A stretch of 62,999 nt of DNA from Clostridia bacterium (GCA_017517665.1 JAFWYP010000009.1:1-62999), one strand, 5' to 3'. Positions 18,302 to 27,826 are shown, counted from the stretch's first letter. Notes: a model not told the origin generated them from the letters alone. A program made the numbers and translations.

Positions 18302-19027
18302 TTATTTGATTTTTTCGTTTTTGAGAATTTTTCTCGGGTTGATGCTCAGAAGCAAATCTGCATATTGTTCAGAATGCAGTTCGCAGACGATTTCATGAGC
18401 GTCTGCGAGATAAGGCGTTCGCATGTACGGACTGTGAGCATCGCTTGCAACAAAATCCGCAACTTCACGTCTGATAAGAGCCTGTGAAACATCATAAGCA
18501 TTTGAGCCGAACTTGTTTTTCAGACTTCCTTTGTTCACCTGCAAAAGACATCCCATTTTTTTGAGTATCAACGGTGCGGAGCCGTTTTCAAAAACAAAAG
18601 CATATCTTTCGGGGTGGGCAATAATCGGAGTCAGACCTTCCGCAACAAGAATCTGCAGTTTTTGATAAACCGATTCAGAGCGTTCTCTGAAACCGAATTC
18701 AACAAGCGGATAATCTGAACCGCAAAGAGTGAGAAGTCTTTTTCTTTTTATCGGTTCAATGATATCATCTGTTGCGAATATTTCATGACCCGGATAAATT
18801 TCAAGTGGGATTTTTTGCTCTTTGATTTTAGCTTTGAGTTCCTTGAATGTATCAACATAAAACTTATCAAGATAGTTCTGATATGAATCGGGAATGTTGC
18901 TGTGGGGGGTGACAATTATTGCTTTTGTTCCGCCGCCGGCAGCGATTCGTGCCATGCGAAGGGACTCTTCGATATTGTCCGCACCGTCGTCAAAACCGGG
19001 CAGAATATGACAATGAATATCGACCAT
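18302..19027 (-). CDS. cpsB: CpsB/CapC-family protein-tyrosine phosphatase (PHP fold)
   Basis: A 241-residue metal-dependent tyrosine phosphatase that dephosphorylates BY-kinases and so controls capsule chain length. The PHP metal motifs are visible: DIHCHILPGFDDG at residues 3-15 (His-x-His), VTPHSN near 45, AHPERYAF near 135 and SDAHS near 195. The ATG at 19027 is chosen because GGAGG sits 7 nt upstream; a further upstream codon would add seven residues with no ribosome site. It is the first gene of the operon, followed by the Ig-like protein and the two kinases it would act on. Confidence 0.93.
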   Translation of the reverse strand: MVDIHCHILPGFDDGADNIEESLRMARIAAGGGTKAIIVTPHSNIPDSYQNYLDKFYVDTFKELKAKIKEQKIPLEIYPGHEIFATDDIIEPIKRKRLLTLCGSDYPLVEFGFRERSESVYQKLQILVAEGLTPIIAHPERYAFVFENGSAPLILKKMGCLLQVNKGSLKNKFGSNAYDVSQALIRREVADFVASDAHSPYMRTPYLADAHEIVCELHSEQYADLLLSINPRKILKNEKIK

Positions 19028-19335
19028 GACACACCTCCACCAATTCATACTTTTTGAATCAGCAATCCCATATGTCTGAAATACAACATTTCACGCACAT
19101 TCGGACATTTTTCTCTTTGCCATACATTGAGTATGACTGCATCGAAGAAATGCCCGACTGCACGCAATCCGTTGCATTTCAGATGCGAAGCAGTTTTGAA
19201 CGAGAAGATTTTTATCATGTCAAGGCAAAAATTTGAAGAAATACGAGGATATTTCAAGAATTTTTAACGCAGATATGGTGAAAATATTCCGTTCAAAACC
19301 ATATTAATTGCTGTTTCAAAAAGTATAGTTATACA
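19028..19335 (-). promoter_or_regulatory. Long untranslated leader of the exopolysaccharide operon
   Basis: About 300 nt separate the predicted promoter from the cpsB start. The minus strand contains an open frame of about 57-70 codons ending just before cpsB, but it has no ribosome site or recognisable protein. GC content is higher than in the promoter region. Length and position suggest a regulatory leader; I recognise no known riboswitch. Confidence 0.4.
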
Positions 19336-19341
19336 TACTAT

Positions 19342-19371
19342 ATAATACTATAATAGCAATATTAAAGTCAA
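19342..19371 (-). promoter_or_regulatory. Sigma-A type promoter of the exopolysaccharide operon
   Basis: On the minus strand, TTGACT is followed after 18 bp by TATTAT in a very A/T-rich region. It is the best promoter match between the peptide A terminator and cpsB and would drive the whole operon down to position 1. Confidence 0.6.
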
Positions 19372-19422
19372 CATATAATTATATATTTTTATTATTTTCT
19401 TTATTATATGACAGAAAAATGC

Positions 19423-19459
19423 AAAAGAAAAACGCCTGTACGGAATTAACCGTACAGGC
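19423..19459 (-). terminator. Rho-independent terminator of locus A operon
   Basis: A perfect 10-bp stem GCCTGTACGG/CCGTACAGGC with a 6-nt loop is followed on the minus strand by a T-rich tract (GTTTTTCTTTT). It ends the operon after the peptide gene and separates it from the exopolysaccharide operon. Confidence 0.88.
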
Positions 19460-19477
19460 ATTTGAAATCATTGGGTT

Positions 19478-19711
19478 TTATGACCAGAAAACAACGATTT
19501 TTCCCATCTCTGCAGATGTGAACTTGCAATACATATCAAGAGGGAGTTCAATCTGGCAGGATTCTCCCATGCCGAATGTATCGTTGGCATTTGCGCCGCC
19601 GATAATACTCTGAATAAGCTCCATATCAGACTCTGTTGTTCCGCATGATACAGAACTGCCGCTTGGAGCGAATGTTGCGAGTTTGATAACGGGTTTAACG
19701 TAATTATTCAT
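19478..19711 (-). CDS. Peptide A: putative RiPP-like precursor with Y-x-K-P-x-I leader
   Basis: A 77-residue protein starting MNNYVKPVIKLATFAPSG. It has no signal peptide or membrane helix. The first 20 or so residues share the Y-[VI]-K-P-x-I pattern and a following Ser/Cys/Gly-rich junction (SSVSCGT) with the 79-residue peptide of locus B; the rest is unrelated. There are three Cys (about residues 23, 52 and 62) and a GGANAND stretch. A strong GGAGGG ribosome site lies 6 nt upstream. It is encoded 12 nt after a giant secreted protein, in an operon with radical SAM and HprK-like enzymes. I infer a modified peptide whose leader resembles the YxxPxL leader motif known for RRE-guided lasso peptides. 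Function is unproven. Confidence 0.7.
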   Translation of the reverse strand: MNNYVKPVIKLATFAPSGSSVSCGTTESDMELIQSIIGGANANDTFGMGESCQIELPLDMYCKFTSAEMGKIVVFWS

Positions 19712-19723
19712 TGCAATCCCTCC

Positions 19724-22700
19724 TTATATTTTTTTAGAAAACCAATCAATCGGTAATGAGTTAAGTGCATTTTTGAAGAACTCAATGATTCTTGCGAAAA
19801 ATGACTTGAGCATTTCGATGATTGCAGTGAATTTATCCTGCTCTGCCTTCTGTTCTGCCACAGATTCAAGAGTGGGAAGTGAACCTTCGGGGTCGATATT
19901 GGGATCATCTGCAGGAGCTTGAACGAATGTGTATGCTGTGGGTTTCACTTCGTGGGGGTCAACCTCTACAGCTTGAGTTGAGAGAATCTGGTCAAGCTCT
20001 GCAAGGCTTGCGCCGTTGAGGGGAACAAGCGATGCATTGGTAATCTTGATGTTATCAACTGCAAGAAGACCGCTGCCGCTGTTTGTTATAGTTACGGTGT
20101 ATGCGCCGTTATCTCCGTTTCCGAGATAATCCGTAATATCGTAATATGTTTCCGATGCGCTCTTAATATCAAATGATTTACTGTTTGCAGCACCGCTTGC
20201 GCCGACCGTTGCCTGGGGAGTACCGGGAGTACCGCTTGCTGCGCGAAGGCTTATCATTGCTTTGCGGTTGCTGTTGTCAGCCTTGAAGCGGAAAGCGATT
20301 GAGTGTCCGGGCTTGAGATATACTTCATACTTGGGACCGCCGCTTGTGAGATAGTTACCGAAGTTGATTTCACCTTCTGCGCCGGGTTCGATGTAAGCTG
20401 TAAGTGCATCGCCGCCCATACCGCCTGCGGTGATGGTTTCGATAACGCTGTAGTATGATGCGTTCTTTTCGCTTGCAATGTATTCATCGTTATAGGTATT
20501 GGGGTTATAGATACGGAAACCATCGATGTAGTTAACAAGCGAAGGAGTTGAGGTTGTTTCGTCTGCCTGAGTGTAAAGTGTTACGCCCTGAACGCCGAGA
20601 CCGCCGTTGAGAACTGAATCATCATCCATCCAGACAAGCTCAACTTCCTGACCGATGAGTTCATCCATGCCAACCTGAGCAAAGAGCTCGTCTGTTGAGA
20701 AGGTGTCTGCAACAGCTGAGGTTGCTTCGAGTTCTGTGCCTTCAACCGCATAGGTATCTACGCTCTGAGTCTTGACAAGACCGCCTGCAAAGCTGTAGTA
20801 AGCTGCGGTTGTTTCAACGGTATATGTGCCGTAAGCACCCTTGAACTGAACAACGGGAACCTGATAAATTGTGCGGTAGGTTGCGTCATTATAGAATGTG
20901 TCAACCATGAATACCTTGACAATCTTCATGCTTCCGTCAGTCTGATGCTGTTTAACCGTAACAGTCTGGATACCCGTGTTGCTGCCGCAGGCAGAGATAA
21001 GGTCGAAGCCTGTGCCTGTGAAGGTGAAGGACTGGGTATCGCTTCGGTTGCTTGAGGATGTAACGGTAACCTGCTTATGAGTGCCGAGCGAGAATGTTTC
21101 ATTGCTGTTATAGTAAGTTTTATCGCTGCCGAAAACGTCATCTTTGGTTGAAAGAGACTGATACTTGCCGTCAAATGAGCCGCTTTCAGTCCATTCTGTG
21201 AAGCTCTGTGTTCCGTCAAGAGTTTCCATCTTGTTTTCTTCGTAATAAACCGTTGAAGCGGGGACGATGTTAAGGCGGAACCAGTCATATGTGCCGTCAT
21301 CACGCTGGATGAGAACATAGCCCTTTGAGAGGTTTTCCGTAAGACCTGCCTGGCTGTTAAGGGTATAAACCATATCAAGGTTTTCGTTCACGAACTGAAT
21401 ACCCATGTTACCCGTGCTGAGGCTGGTCTTATAGGTTGACTGCTTCTGAAGGGTTGAGTCAACGGAGCAGAGAGTGCCGTTGATATCCGAGTCGTACATG
21501 GGAATATCGTAGTCCATGTAGTAGGTATACTCGGGGATTGTGAAGTGGTAGGTCGGGAATCTCTTAACGGGCTTATCGTTTGCGAGAGTATCACTCATAT
21601 AGCTTCTGTTCTGATAAAGAGCTGTTTTTGAAGTGTCGTTGATTGAGGTGTTGAGAAGCTCTTTATCATGCTTTGCTATAACGCCCGAAATAGTAACAAT
21701 CAGCTTTTCACCGTTGCCGAGGTTGGAGTTATATTCGGAAACGTTCTTTGCAGAATAGTCGAAGCCTTTAACTTCAATGTTGTTGTTTGCCTTGTCGAAG
21801 GTGGTTGTGAAGCCGGATGCGGTCTTAGGAGCTTCAAAATAGAGTCTGCCGATGCCGTCATACTTACTCTTTGCGGTCTGGTAGGTGATGGTTGCGTTGG
21901 TAAGGTCGAATGCATCTGTCAGATGCTCACGGAGGATAGCTTCCGTTGTGAGCGAAGCGATCGCGTTGTTTGAGTTTGCAACAACTTCGTTGAATACCTG
22001 GTTGGTGAAACTTTCAAGGTTGAAAGAACTTCCTATGGGAAGCTGCATATAATAGTTAACGCCTTCTTTGGTGTTGAACGGACCGGGGTCGGTCAAGCTC
22101 TTTGAACCTGTATATTCGGATGACAGGTATTTCATGAAATCATATTTGTTGAATTGTGCTTCATCATATACGGTGTCATCACCGACAAGAACAGAGTAAA
22201 CATATGCGCCGTTACGTTTAAGGTTGTAAGCACCGTTGCCGATAGCATCATTTGCAACTTGTTTTGCGGTGTCAACATTATAGTAACCGTTTTCGTCACC
22301 GCCCGGAGTACCGTCGGAAATAACGATAACAACTGCGCTTCGTGTTCCGTTAACATCATAGTCATAAGCACTGTTGTCAATTATTTTACTTGCCATTTCA
22401 ATGCCGTATGAGGGGAACGTATGACCCAGAGCCGTCAGATTGTTGACAATATTTCTGACAGTGCCGAATTGGCTGACTGAGAAAAATGCATTCTGATAGT
22501 TGGCGGTAGTGATGTTCGGATAACTTATTGCTGAACCGCTGTTTGTGTACAGATTTGTGCCTGTCCAAGTGTAACGGCTGTCAATTGAACCGTCAGAGCC
22601 GAAGGTAACAACAGCAATGCGGTGGTCAAAACCTGTTGCGTTTGCTTGAGCAGCAATTGTGTATGTAAGAGAGTCAACAGCGTTCTTGATACCGCTGATT

Positions 22701-25700
22701 CGCTGGTCGTTTCTTAATGAATAGTGAGGACCGCGGTAAACAACTGTTTGTTTACGGTCACTATTTTGGTTGTCGCTGACTGTTGCCGAGGGACTCGAGT
22801 TGTTATCAACAAGTGAAACGAGATCGTTGTAAGTAATACCTGTTGTTGCAACAGTACCGTCGGAGTACATCATATAATATTTTCCGTCTGTTACGCTTAT
22901 ATAATATGCCCAATAAGACTGCTTACATTTTGTTGTGCTTCTTTCGGTTGTTCTTACAGCGGCGTATACAGGATGATATCTACCGTCATTGGTAGTTTTG
23001 TAATAAATTGTTCCGGTTCGGAGTTGGTAGCCATGAACTTTTGCGCTGCTTGGTTTTGATGTGTTATCCTCGCCTACGATACTTTCGATTGATAAAGTTT
23101 CCCAACCGCTTTCTGTGTAATAAGTGGTTGTATCTGTTTTATCCAGTGTACCCGAAGTATCAAGAACAAAGATAAAGTCTGTGGGTCTTTCTTCAACTCG
23201 CTGATACTGAAGGTTGTTGGTGGCGTAGGTTTCAAGAGTAATGTTATATGTGCCGTCGGAGGTAAGCTCTGCATTAAGGTCTGTATAAACCTGAGTTTCA
23301 TATGATGATGTGTAGGGGTCGGAAACGCGCTTGTATATATGCAAGCCTTGTTGTTCGCTTGTAGGCAATGCAGGCTGGCCGCTGTTGGTTATGTGGAAAG
23401 TGCCGGCAGTTTCTTCAAGGTTGTGGTAGTTGGGCACATAACCGCTCTGGCCGTGGTTTGAATAGAAGTTTGTATAAGCTGTTATTGATTCGGGAACGGA
23501 GCCGTCGTTACACCAGATGGAGTAGTTTGTGCCGCTGCCGTAGATTGTGAAATCACCGTTGCCCCAGTCCTTAATGTTCATGGTGGAAGAAGCGGTTGTT
23601 GTCATTGCAAAAAGAGAGTCGCCTGAATAGAGATAGGGGTGCTTTGCAAAGTAAAGCTCTCTGTTCTTGAGTCTGAGAGAAGTTGATGAGCCGGATTCAA
23701 ACTGCCAGTGGAGCGATTTATGGGCATCGTCTTCGGCGTTGAGAATAATGCTGGTTTTTCCGTTTTCTTCCTTAACGGAATAGGCTCTGATTTCGTAACC
23801 GACAATACCTCTTGAATCGCCCGTTGAAGCTGCGTCGACATTGGAGGGGTCAGACTTTTTGGAAAGTTTCTTGTCGCCGTAACCGCCGTTTGAATCGAGA
23901 AGATAAAGAATATTTCTCTGCGAAACGGGGTCTTTGATTGCGGATTCATAAAGAACGATATATTCATCGTAGCCGTTGAGTTCGCTGAGTGAATTAACCT
24001 TCTGATATTCAACGGAGGCAACGTCGTCGTGAGGTCTTGTGAGACCCTGGATTGCATACTGGTCAATCTTCCAGATAACGTCGATGGGTTCGGGACATTT
24101 GCTGTCTTCTTTTGCTCGGTAGGTGTATGCGGCACTTTCACCGAACATATAGAGATAGTCATCGATAACGCAGAGAGCTTCGCCCATGTAAAGCATCTGA
24201 TTGAGATTGCCGTTACTCTTGTCGCCGCCGAAGTGCGTGCAGTCTGCATATTTGATAATATGAACAGGTCTTGTTCTGCCGTTGATTGCTCTGTTTTCGT
24301 TACCGGGCATTGTAAGGTCAATGTCACCGATAGTAAGGTCTCTTGAGTGATTGGTGGATTCGGTACGGCTCCATGAACGGCTGATATAGATCTTGCCCTT
24401 ATCAACCATAGCGTACTGAATCTTATCCATGTTCAGAAGAATAACGTATGTGGGGTTACCCTGACAACCGATACCTTCGTATTTTGAGTCGGGTGTGAAG
24501 CCCTGGGGTTCAACATATTCTGAAATTGAGAAGTCAGTGATGTTGAAAGAACGTCCGCCTGCAGGAATGTTGTCCTGGTCAAAACGGATTGTATATGTGC
24601 CTGTGTAATTTGTTCCGTCGTCAACACCCGAAGCTTGCCATGATGAGTCTGCACCTGTCGGCATAACGCCTGCGGTGAATATCATCTGATAATGATATTT
24701 GCCGTTGCCGAGGCTGGTGATTGTTGAATCCTGTGACTGCTTAACATTACAATGCTTGCCGCCGGGTGAGAACATGTACATATCGCTCAGATTGTTATCG
24801 GCGATAAATTCAATTTTATATCTAACACCTTCGGTAAGAGAAACCGATGCAAAGGTAGGAGTAACTTCGCCGAGAGCGGTTGAAGTAGTGATTGTACCGC
24901 GGATTTCAGCGTTTGCACCGTCAACATTATAGCTTCTGTAAGTTACTGCGCCATCGGTAATGTTGGCTGTGGGATTATCCGAGTTGAGCTTGACAAGGTT
25001 ATAGCCGTTCTTGAGGTAATACCATTCTTCTGCGGATGAATTACCTGCGAGCTTATAACCCATAAGAGTCTGTGCATAGTCGCTTGCAAACGTCTTGTTG
25101 TATCTGTCGTCGCTGGAAATATAGAAGTTACCTGTCCAGAGAACACCTTCGTCGTAACAGCAGTATGATGTTGCAACGCCGTTGAGTTCTTTGTTGAGGT
25201 CGATGCTGTCTTTGAGCTTGATGGTTTTCACCGTTCCGGGAGCAACGTCCATTTCCGAAAGGGGAACATAACTGATTTTTGAGCCTGAATCAGCATAGTA
25301 GAAGTTATATTCCGATGCAGCAATACCGCCGCCGTGGCTGAGGTTGGTTGAACCGTCGGCATTCTGCATCTTGAAAACTGCAACAAGTTCGGTTGAAACA
25401 ACGTCAAGTGCATAGATAACAGAGGGGTCCGAACCGCCTGCATCATAAGCTGAAATGAGAATCCATTCCTTGGCTTTCCAGTATGTCATACCCTGAGGAG
25501 TGAAGTCGTCGGCATCGCCGAGACCGGGAATAACAAAGTTAGTGGGCCAGTTTGTTTCTTCGCCCTTGAAGAATCTTTTCTGGTATGCTCTGTAGGTTGC
25601 TTCATAGTTCGAAACAACTCTCTGCTGAGTGATTCCGCCGAGAGTGATTGCTGCTTCTGCTTTGGGGAACAGATTTGCAATGTCGTCAACAGTAATTCCC

Positions 25701-25771
25701 GAAACAGCAAAAATGCCGACGGTCATTACAAGACAAAGCACAAGAGCAATCGCTTTTTTGAATGCTTTCAT
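19724..25771 (-). CDS. Giant secreted protein A (2015 aa) with von Willebrand A domain
   Basis: Residues 1-41 form a signal peptide ending near AEA. Residues about 45-850 are beta-rich with repeated Trp/Gly motifs and a carbohydrate-binding-like insert (about 300-430); I cannot name the fold, though a beta-propeller is possible. A von Willebrand A domain spans about 855-1190, with FIFVLDTSGT (MIDAS-like, Thr in the last position) and VIVISDGTPGGDENG. Further beta domains follow. FTGTGFDLIS (about 1583) begins a module ending in VDTFY and YQVPVV, then YEVYLKPGHSIAFRF (about 1818), and a C-terminal aromatic amphipathic tail (FFARIIEFFKNAL). The last three features recur in giant B. The ATG follows ATGGAGG. 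It is co-transcribed with peptide A. Role inferred as a surface adhesin. Confidence 0.85.
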   Translation of the reverse strand: MKAFKKAIALVLCLVMTVGIFAVSGITVDDIANLFPKAEAAITLGGITQQRVVSNYEATYRAYQKRFFKGEETNWPTNFVIPGLGDADDFTPQGMTYWKAKEWILISAYDAGGSDPSVIYALDVVSTELVAVFKMQNADGSTNLSHGGGIAASEYNFYYADSGSKISYVPLSEMDVAPGTVKTIKLKDSIDLNKELNGVATSYCCYDEGVLWTGNFYISSDDRYNKTFASDYAQTLMGYKLAGNSSAEEWYYLKNGYNLVKLNSDNPTANITDGAVTYRSYNVDGANAEIRGTITTSTALGEVTPTFASVSLTEGVRYKIEFIADNNLSDMYMFSPGGKHCNVKQSQDSTITSLGNGKYHYQMIFTAGVMPTGADSSWQASGVDDGTNYTGTYTIRFDQDNIPAGGRSFNITDFSISEYVEPQGFTPDSKYEGIGCQGNPTYVILLNMDKIQYAMVDKGKIYISRSWSRTESTNHSRDLTIGDIDLTMPGNENRAINGRTRPVHIIKYADCTHFGGDKSNGNLNQMLYMGEALCVIDDYLYMFGESAAYTYRAKEDSKCPEPIDVIWKIDQYAIQGLTRPHDDVASVEYQKVNSLSELNGYDEYIVLYESAIKDPVSQRNILYLLDSNGGYGDKKLSKKSDPSNVDAASTGDSRGIVGYEIRAYSVKEENGKTSIILNAEDDAHKSLHWQFESGSSTSLRLKNRELYFAKHPYLYSGDSLFAMTTTASSTMNIKDWGNGDFTIYGSGTNYSIWCNDGSVPESITAYTNFYSNHGQSGYVPNYHNLEETAGTFHITNSGQPALPTSEQQGLHIYKRVSDPYTSSYETQVYTDLNAELTSDGTYNITLETYATNNLQYQRVEERPTDFIFVLDTSGTLDKTDTTTYYTESGWETLSIESIVGEDNTSKPSSAKVHGYQLRTGTIYYKTTNDGRYHPVYAAVRTTERSTTKCKQSYWAYYISVTDGKYYMMYSDGTVATTGITYNDLVSLVDNNSSPSATVSDNQNSDRKQTVVYRGPHYSLRNDQRISGIKNAVDSLTYTIAAQANATGFDHRIAVVTFGSDGSIDSRYTWTGTNLYTNSGSAISYPNITTANYQNAFFSVSQFGTVRNIVNNLTALGHTFPSYGIEMASKIIDNSAYDYDVNGTRSAVVIVISDGTPGGDENGYYNVDTAKQVANDAIGNGAYNLKRNGAYVYSVLVGDDTVYDEAQFNKYDFMKYLSSEYTGSKSLTDPGPFNTKEGVNYYMQLPIGSSFNLESFTNQVFNEVVANSNNAIASLTTEAILREHLTDAFDLTNATITYQTAKSKYDGIGRLYFEAPKTASGFTTTFDKANNNIEVKGFDYSAKNVSEYNSNLGNGEKLIVTISGVIAKHDKELLNTSINDTSKTALYQNRSYMSDTLANDKPVKRFPTYHFTIPEYTYYMDYDIPMYDSDINGTLCSVDSTLQKQSTYKTSLSTGNMGIQFVNENLDMVYTLNSQAGLTENLSKGYVLIQRDDGTYDWFRLNIVPASTVYYEENKMETLDGTQSFTEWTESGSFDGKYQSLSTKDDVFGSDKTYYNSNETFSLGTHKQVTVTSSSNRSDTQSFTFTGTGFDLISACGSNTGIQTVTVKQHQTDGSMKIVKVFMVDTFYNDATYRTIYQVPVVQFKGAYGTYTVETTAAYYSFAGGLVKTQSVDTYAVEGTELEATSAVADTFSTDELFAQVGMDELIGQEVELVWMDDDSVLNGGLGVQGVTLYTQADETTSTPSLVNYIDGFRIYNPNTYNDEYIASEKNASYYSVIETITAGGMGGDALTAYIEPGAEGEINFGNYLTSGGPKYEVYLKPGHSIAFRFKADNSNRKAMISLRAASGTPGTPQATVGASGAANSKSFDIKSASETYYDITDYLGNGDNGAYTVTITNSGSGLLAVDNIKITNASLVPLNGASLAELDQILSTQAVEVDPHEVKPTAYTFVQAPADDPNIDPEGSLPTLESVAEQKAEQDKFTAIIEMLKSFFARIIEFFKNALNSLPIDWFSKKI

Positions 25772-25804
25772 AAATGTTTACCTCCATTTATAATTTCAAA
25801 AATT

Positions 25805-25840
25805 ATTTATTAATAAAATCCAAAACGGATACGTTTGGAT
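25805..25840 (-). terminator. Weak hairpin between radical SAM gene and giant A
   Basis: On the minus strand ATCCAAACG pairs with CGTTTTGGAT (one bulged base) and is followed by a T/A-rich stretch. It could attenuate readthrough from the enzyme genes into the giant protein gene. The 70-bp gap also holds the giant's ribosome site. Confidence 0.35.
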
Positions 25841-25842
25841 AA

Positions 25843-26922
25843 TTATTGCCGTGATTTAAACTCTTCGCAGAGTTTTTCAAATTCATGCGCCTTTTTGCAG
25901 GCGTATGGCGGAACTTCGTCGCTCTTTCCTGTTTCTGCAATTGAAACAGCCGCACACATATCGCATTTTTTGCGGAGCGAACAGGCTGAGCATTCTTTGG
26001 AAAGAAAGATTTTTTTTCTTTCTTCACAAATCTTTTTCCATGCATCGCCGAAATCCGCTATCGGAATATTCGGTCCCGACATCATTCCGCACGGTGTCAT
26101 TTCGCCTTTCCAGGTTACCCAGAAGGTTGAAAGTCCAGCACGGCAATTAATCCGCTGACTGCATGAAATATCGTTTGCTTCGGGAACGGTTTCGGATTTG
26201 AGAAGAAGTCTTTTTATTTCTTCGTCTCCGAGCATATTCCTCTGCCAGTCAAGCTTTGCTTTTGCCGCATCCTCGGGAGAAAGTCTGAAAGTTTCACCGC
26301 AAGTCCGCACGGGGGAGAACATATAGCTCGCCGCTTTTATCGGAACATCAAGCTCTTTTGCAAAAGCTGTTACGGCAGAAATATCGTCAACATTGTCGGG
26401 GGTTATGCTGTAGTTGAGTTTGATGTTGATTCCTGCATCTTTCAGCTTTCGGATTGAATCCGTAACCTTCTGATAAGCCGATGCATTTCCGCAGAGCCTG
26501 CCGTAGGTTTCAGGTGATGCGCCGTAAAGCGTGATGCTGATTCTCTGAGGCGGATATTCCGTGAAAAGACGGATTTTATCTTCGTCAAGAAGTGTTGCGT
26601 TGGTGTTGACCGAAACAAGCAGACCGAGTTTTTTGCATTCCGTATAGATTTCATCGAAATCACGGCGGAGCAGAGGTTCGCCGCCTGTCAGCAAAAGCAT
26701 GAGCATTCCCGAATCTCTTGCTTTTGTTGCGAGGTCAATCCAGAATTTCGCATCTTTTTCTTCCGCAATTGCGGATTTATCGCAGCTGCGTTTATGAATA
26801 TAACACATTTTGCAGTCAAGAGTGCATCTCGGAGTGAGTTCAAACGAGCCTGCAAGAGGTATTTTGTTAATATCCGCTTTTGCGAAAAGAAAAGTCGTTA
26901 ATTGGTCGCAGGTGATATCCAT
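25843..26922 (-). CDS. Radical SAM/SPASM peptide-modifying enzyme (locus A)
   Basis: A 359-residue enzyme. The [4Fe-4S]-SAM motif CTLDCKMC (C-x3... form CxxxCxxC) lies at about residues 33-40, followed by LLTGGEPLLRRDF (SAM-binding GGE) near 78. The C-terminal SPASM domain is canonical: CRAGLSTFW, GEMTPC, then CSACSLRKKCDMC and a final Cys in YACKK, ligands for two auxiliary clusters. SPASM enzymes mostly modify ribosomal peptides. Its start overlaps the stop of the HprK-like gene by one base (TAATG type), so the two are translationally coupled. It is clearly paralogous to the locus B enzyme (shared FELTxRC, CYxH, CGMM segments). The substrate is inferred to be peptide A. Confidence 0.9.
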   Translation of the reverse strand: MDITCDQLTTFLFAKADINKIPLAGSFELTPRCTLDCKMCYIHKRSCDKSAIAEEKDAKFWIDLATKARDSGMLMLLLTGGEPLLRRDFDEIYTECKKLGLLVSVNTNATLLDEDKIRLFTEYPPQRISITLYGASPETYGRLCGNASAYQKVTDSIRKLKDAGINIKLNYSITPDNVDDISAVTAFAKELDVPIKAASYMFSPVRTCGETFRLSPEDAAKAKLDWQRNMLGDEEIKRLLLKSETVPEANDISCSQRINCRAGLSTFWVTWKGEMTPCGMMSGPNIPIADFGDAWKKICEERKKIFLSKECSACSLRKKCDMCAAVSIAETGKSDEVPPYACKKAHEFEKLCEEFKSRQ

Positions 26923-27770
26923 TAAATCACCCCTTCGCTTATGAGTGTTTTTTCAAGAGTGATTACGGCTTCTTCATCGGGGGTGCATCCGAAATGATAA
27001 ACGGGAACATCCGAAAGAAGCTCTATGATTAAATCGGTGCATTTCAGCCGTTCATAGGGGGCAACGAAATCAAGATAAATATTCCTCATAATGCCTTGCA
27101 GAGCCTCTGCACCGCTGAGACGCCTTATGCTGTTTGTCTTTGATTGGCTGAGAAGCACGATTGCACCGAGAGGGAGAGTTTTGTTATGGCATATACCGCT
27201 TGTTCCGCAGAACGGAACTCCGCAGGCATAAACGCCGTCTTGAACAAGAATTCCCGCTTTGTCACCATTAATAACATCGGCATTGCGGTGTTTTTCCCAG
27301 AGCGCAGCCTGAGTGCCTTTTCCCGTTCCGCAAGGTGCGGAAAAGAGAATTGCCTTTCCGTTGACCGAAATGAATGATGAATGAATGAAAAATGCGTTCT
27401 GAGGAAGCAGAAGCTGTGCGAGGGAAATTGAACTCCACATAAATCTGTTATCCGCCATGATCGGAAAACTTCTCGGGGTGAAAAATGTTTCACTGTGAGA
27501 GGTGTCGTCAGGGGTGTACTTTGTGAGCGCACCGTTAACCTTACCCATAGGAAAAGCTCTGTAAACCGTGTTGCCGTCAACAGACACAGTGAATTCGCCG
27601 ATCTGTGTTCCGCTCGAAATTTCGGGAAAATCATCACTGATTTTGCAACTTATATTTATATCTGCATTGCATGGCTCGGCTTCAAACTGTTCCCACATCG
27701 GATTATCACCCGGGAAACATTCCGCATCAATGCAAATCAGTTTTTTGCATATCCGATAAAACTTTTTCAT
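26922..27770 (-). CDS. HprK-like kinase (locus A)
   Basis: A 282-residue protein. The N-terminal 140 residues are unassigned; the C-terminal half has an HPr kinase/PEPCK-like P-loop SAPCGTGKGTQAALWEKH (about 148-165), then VINGDKAGILV and GVPFCGTSG. True HPr kinases have a different N-terminal domain and a GxSGIGKSE loop, so this belongs to the HprK-related group found beside peptide-maturation enzymes, including kinases of some lasso peptide clusters. It is the first gene of the locus A operon. The homologue in locus B keeps the same loops. It may phosphorylate the peptide or partner enzymes; this is inference. Confidence 0.82.
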   Translation of the reverse strand: MKKFYRICKKLICIDAECFPGDNPMWEQFEAEPCNADINISCKISDDFPEISSGTQIGEFTVSVDGNTVYRAFPMGKVNGALTKYTPDDTSHSETFFTPRSFPIMADNRFMWSSISLAQLLLPQNAFFIHSSFISVNGKAILFSAPCGTGKGTQAALWEKHRNADVINGDKAGILVQDGVYACGVPFCGTSGICHNKTLPLGAIVLLSQSKTNSIRRLSGAEALQGIMRNIYLDFVAPYERLKCTDLIIELLSDVPVYHFGCTPDEEAVITLEKTLISEGVI

Positions 27771-27826
27771 AGCGACAAACCCTATCTATGACATTATAGC
27801 ATATCATTCCATCATAGTTTAGAATA

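Noticed and set aside
19045-19257. A 57-70 codon frame in the exopolysaccharide leader as a leader peptide gene
   Set aside because: It has a poor start, no ribosome site and no recognisable sequence; treated as untranslated leader.
23602-24405. A 267-codon frame inside giant A, and similar long frames in giants B and C
   Set aside because: They lie in alternative frames of strongly supported genes, have low-complexity composition and lack ribosome sites.
26922-27770. Carbon-catabolite HPr kinase/phosphorylase
   Set aside because: The P-loop sequence, the missing HPrK N-terminal domain and the operon partners do not fit; the paralogue at 42986-43846 has the same differences.
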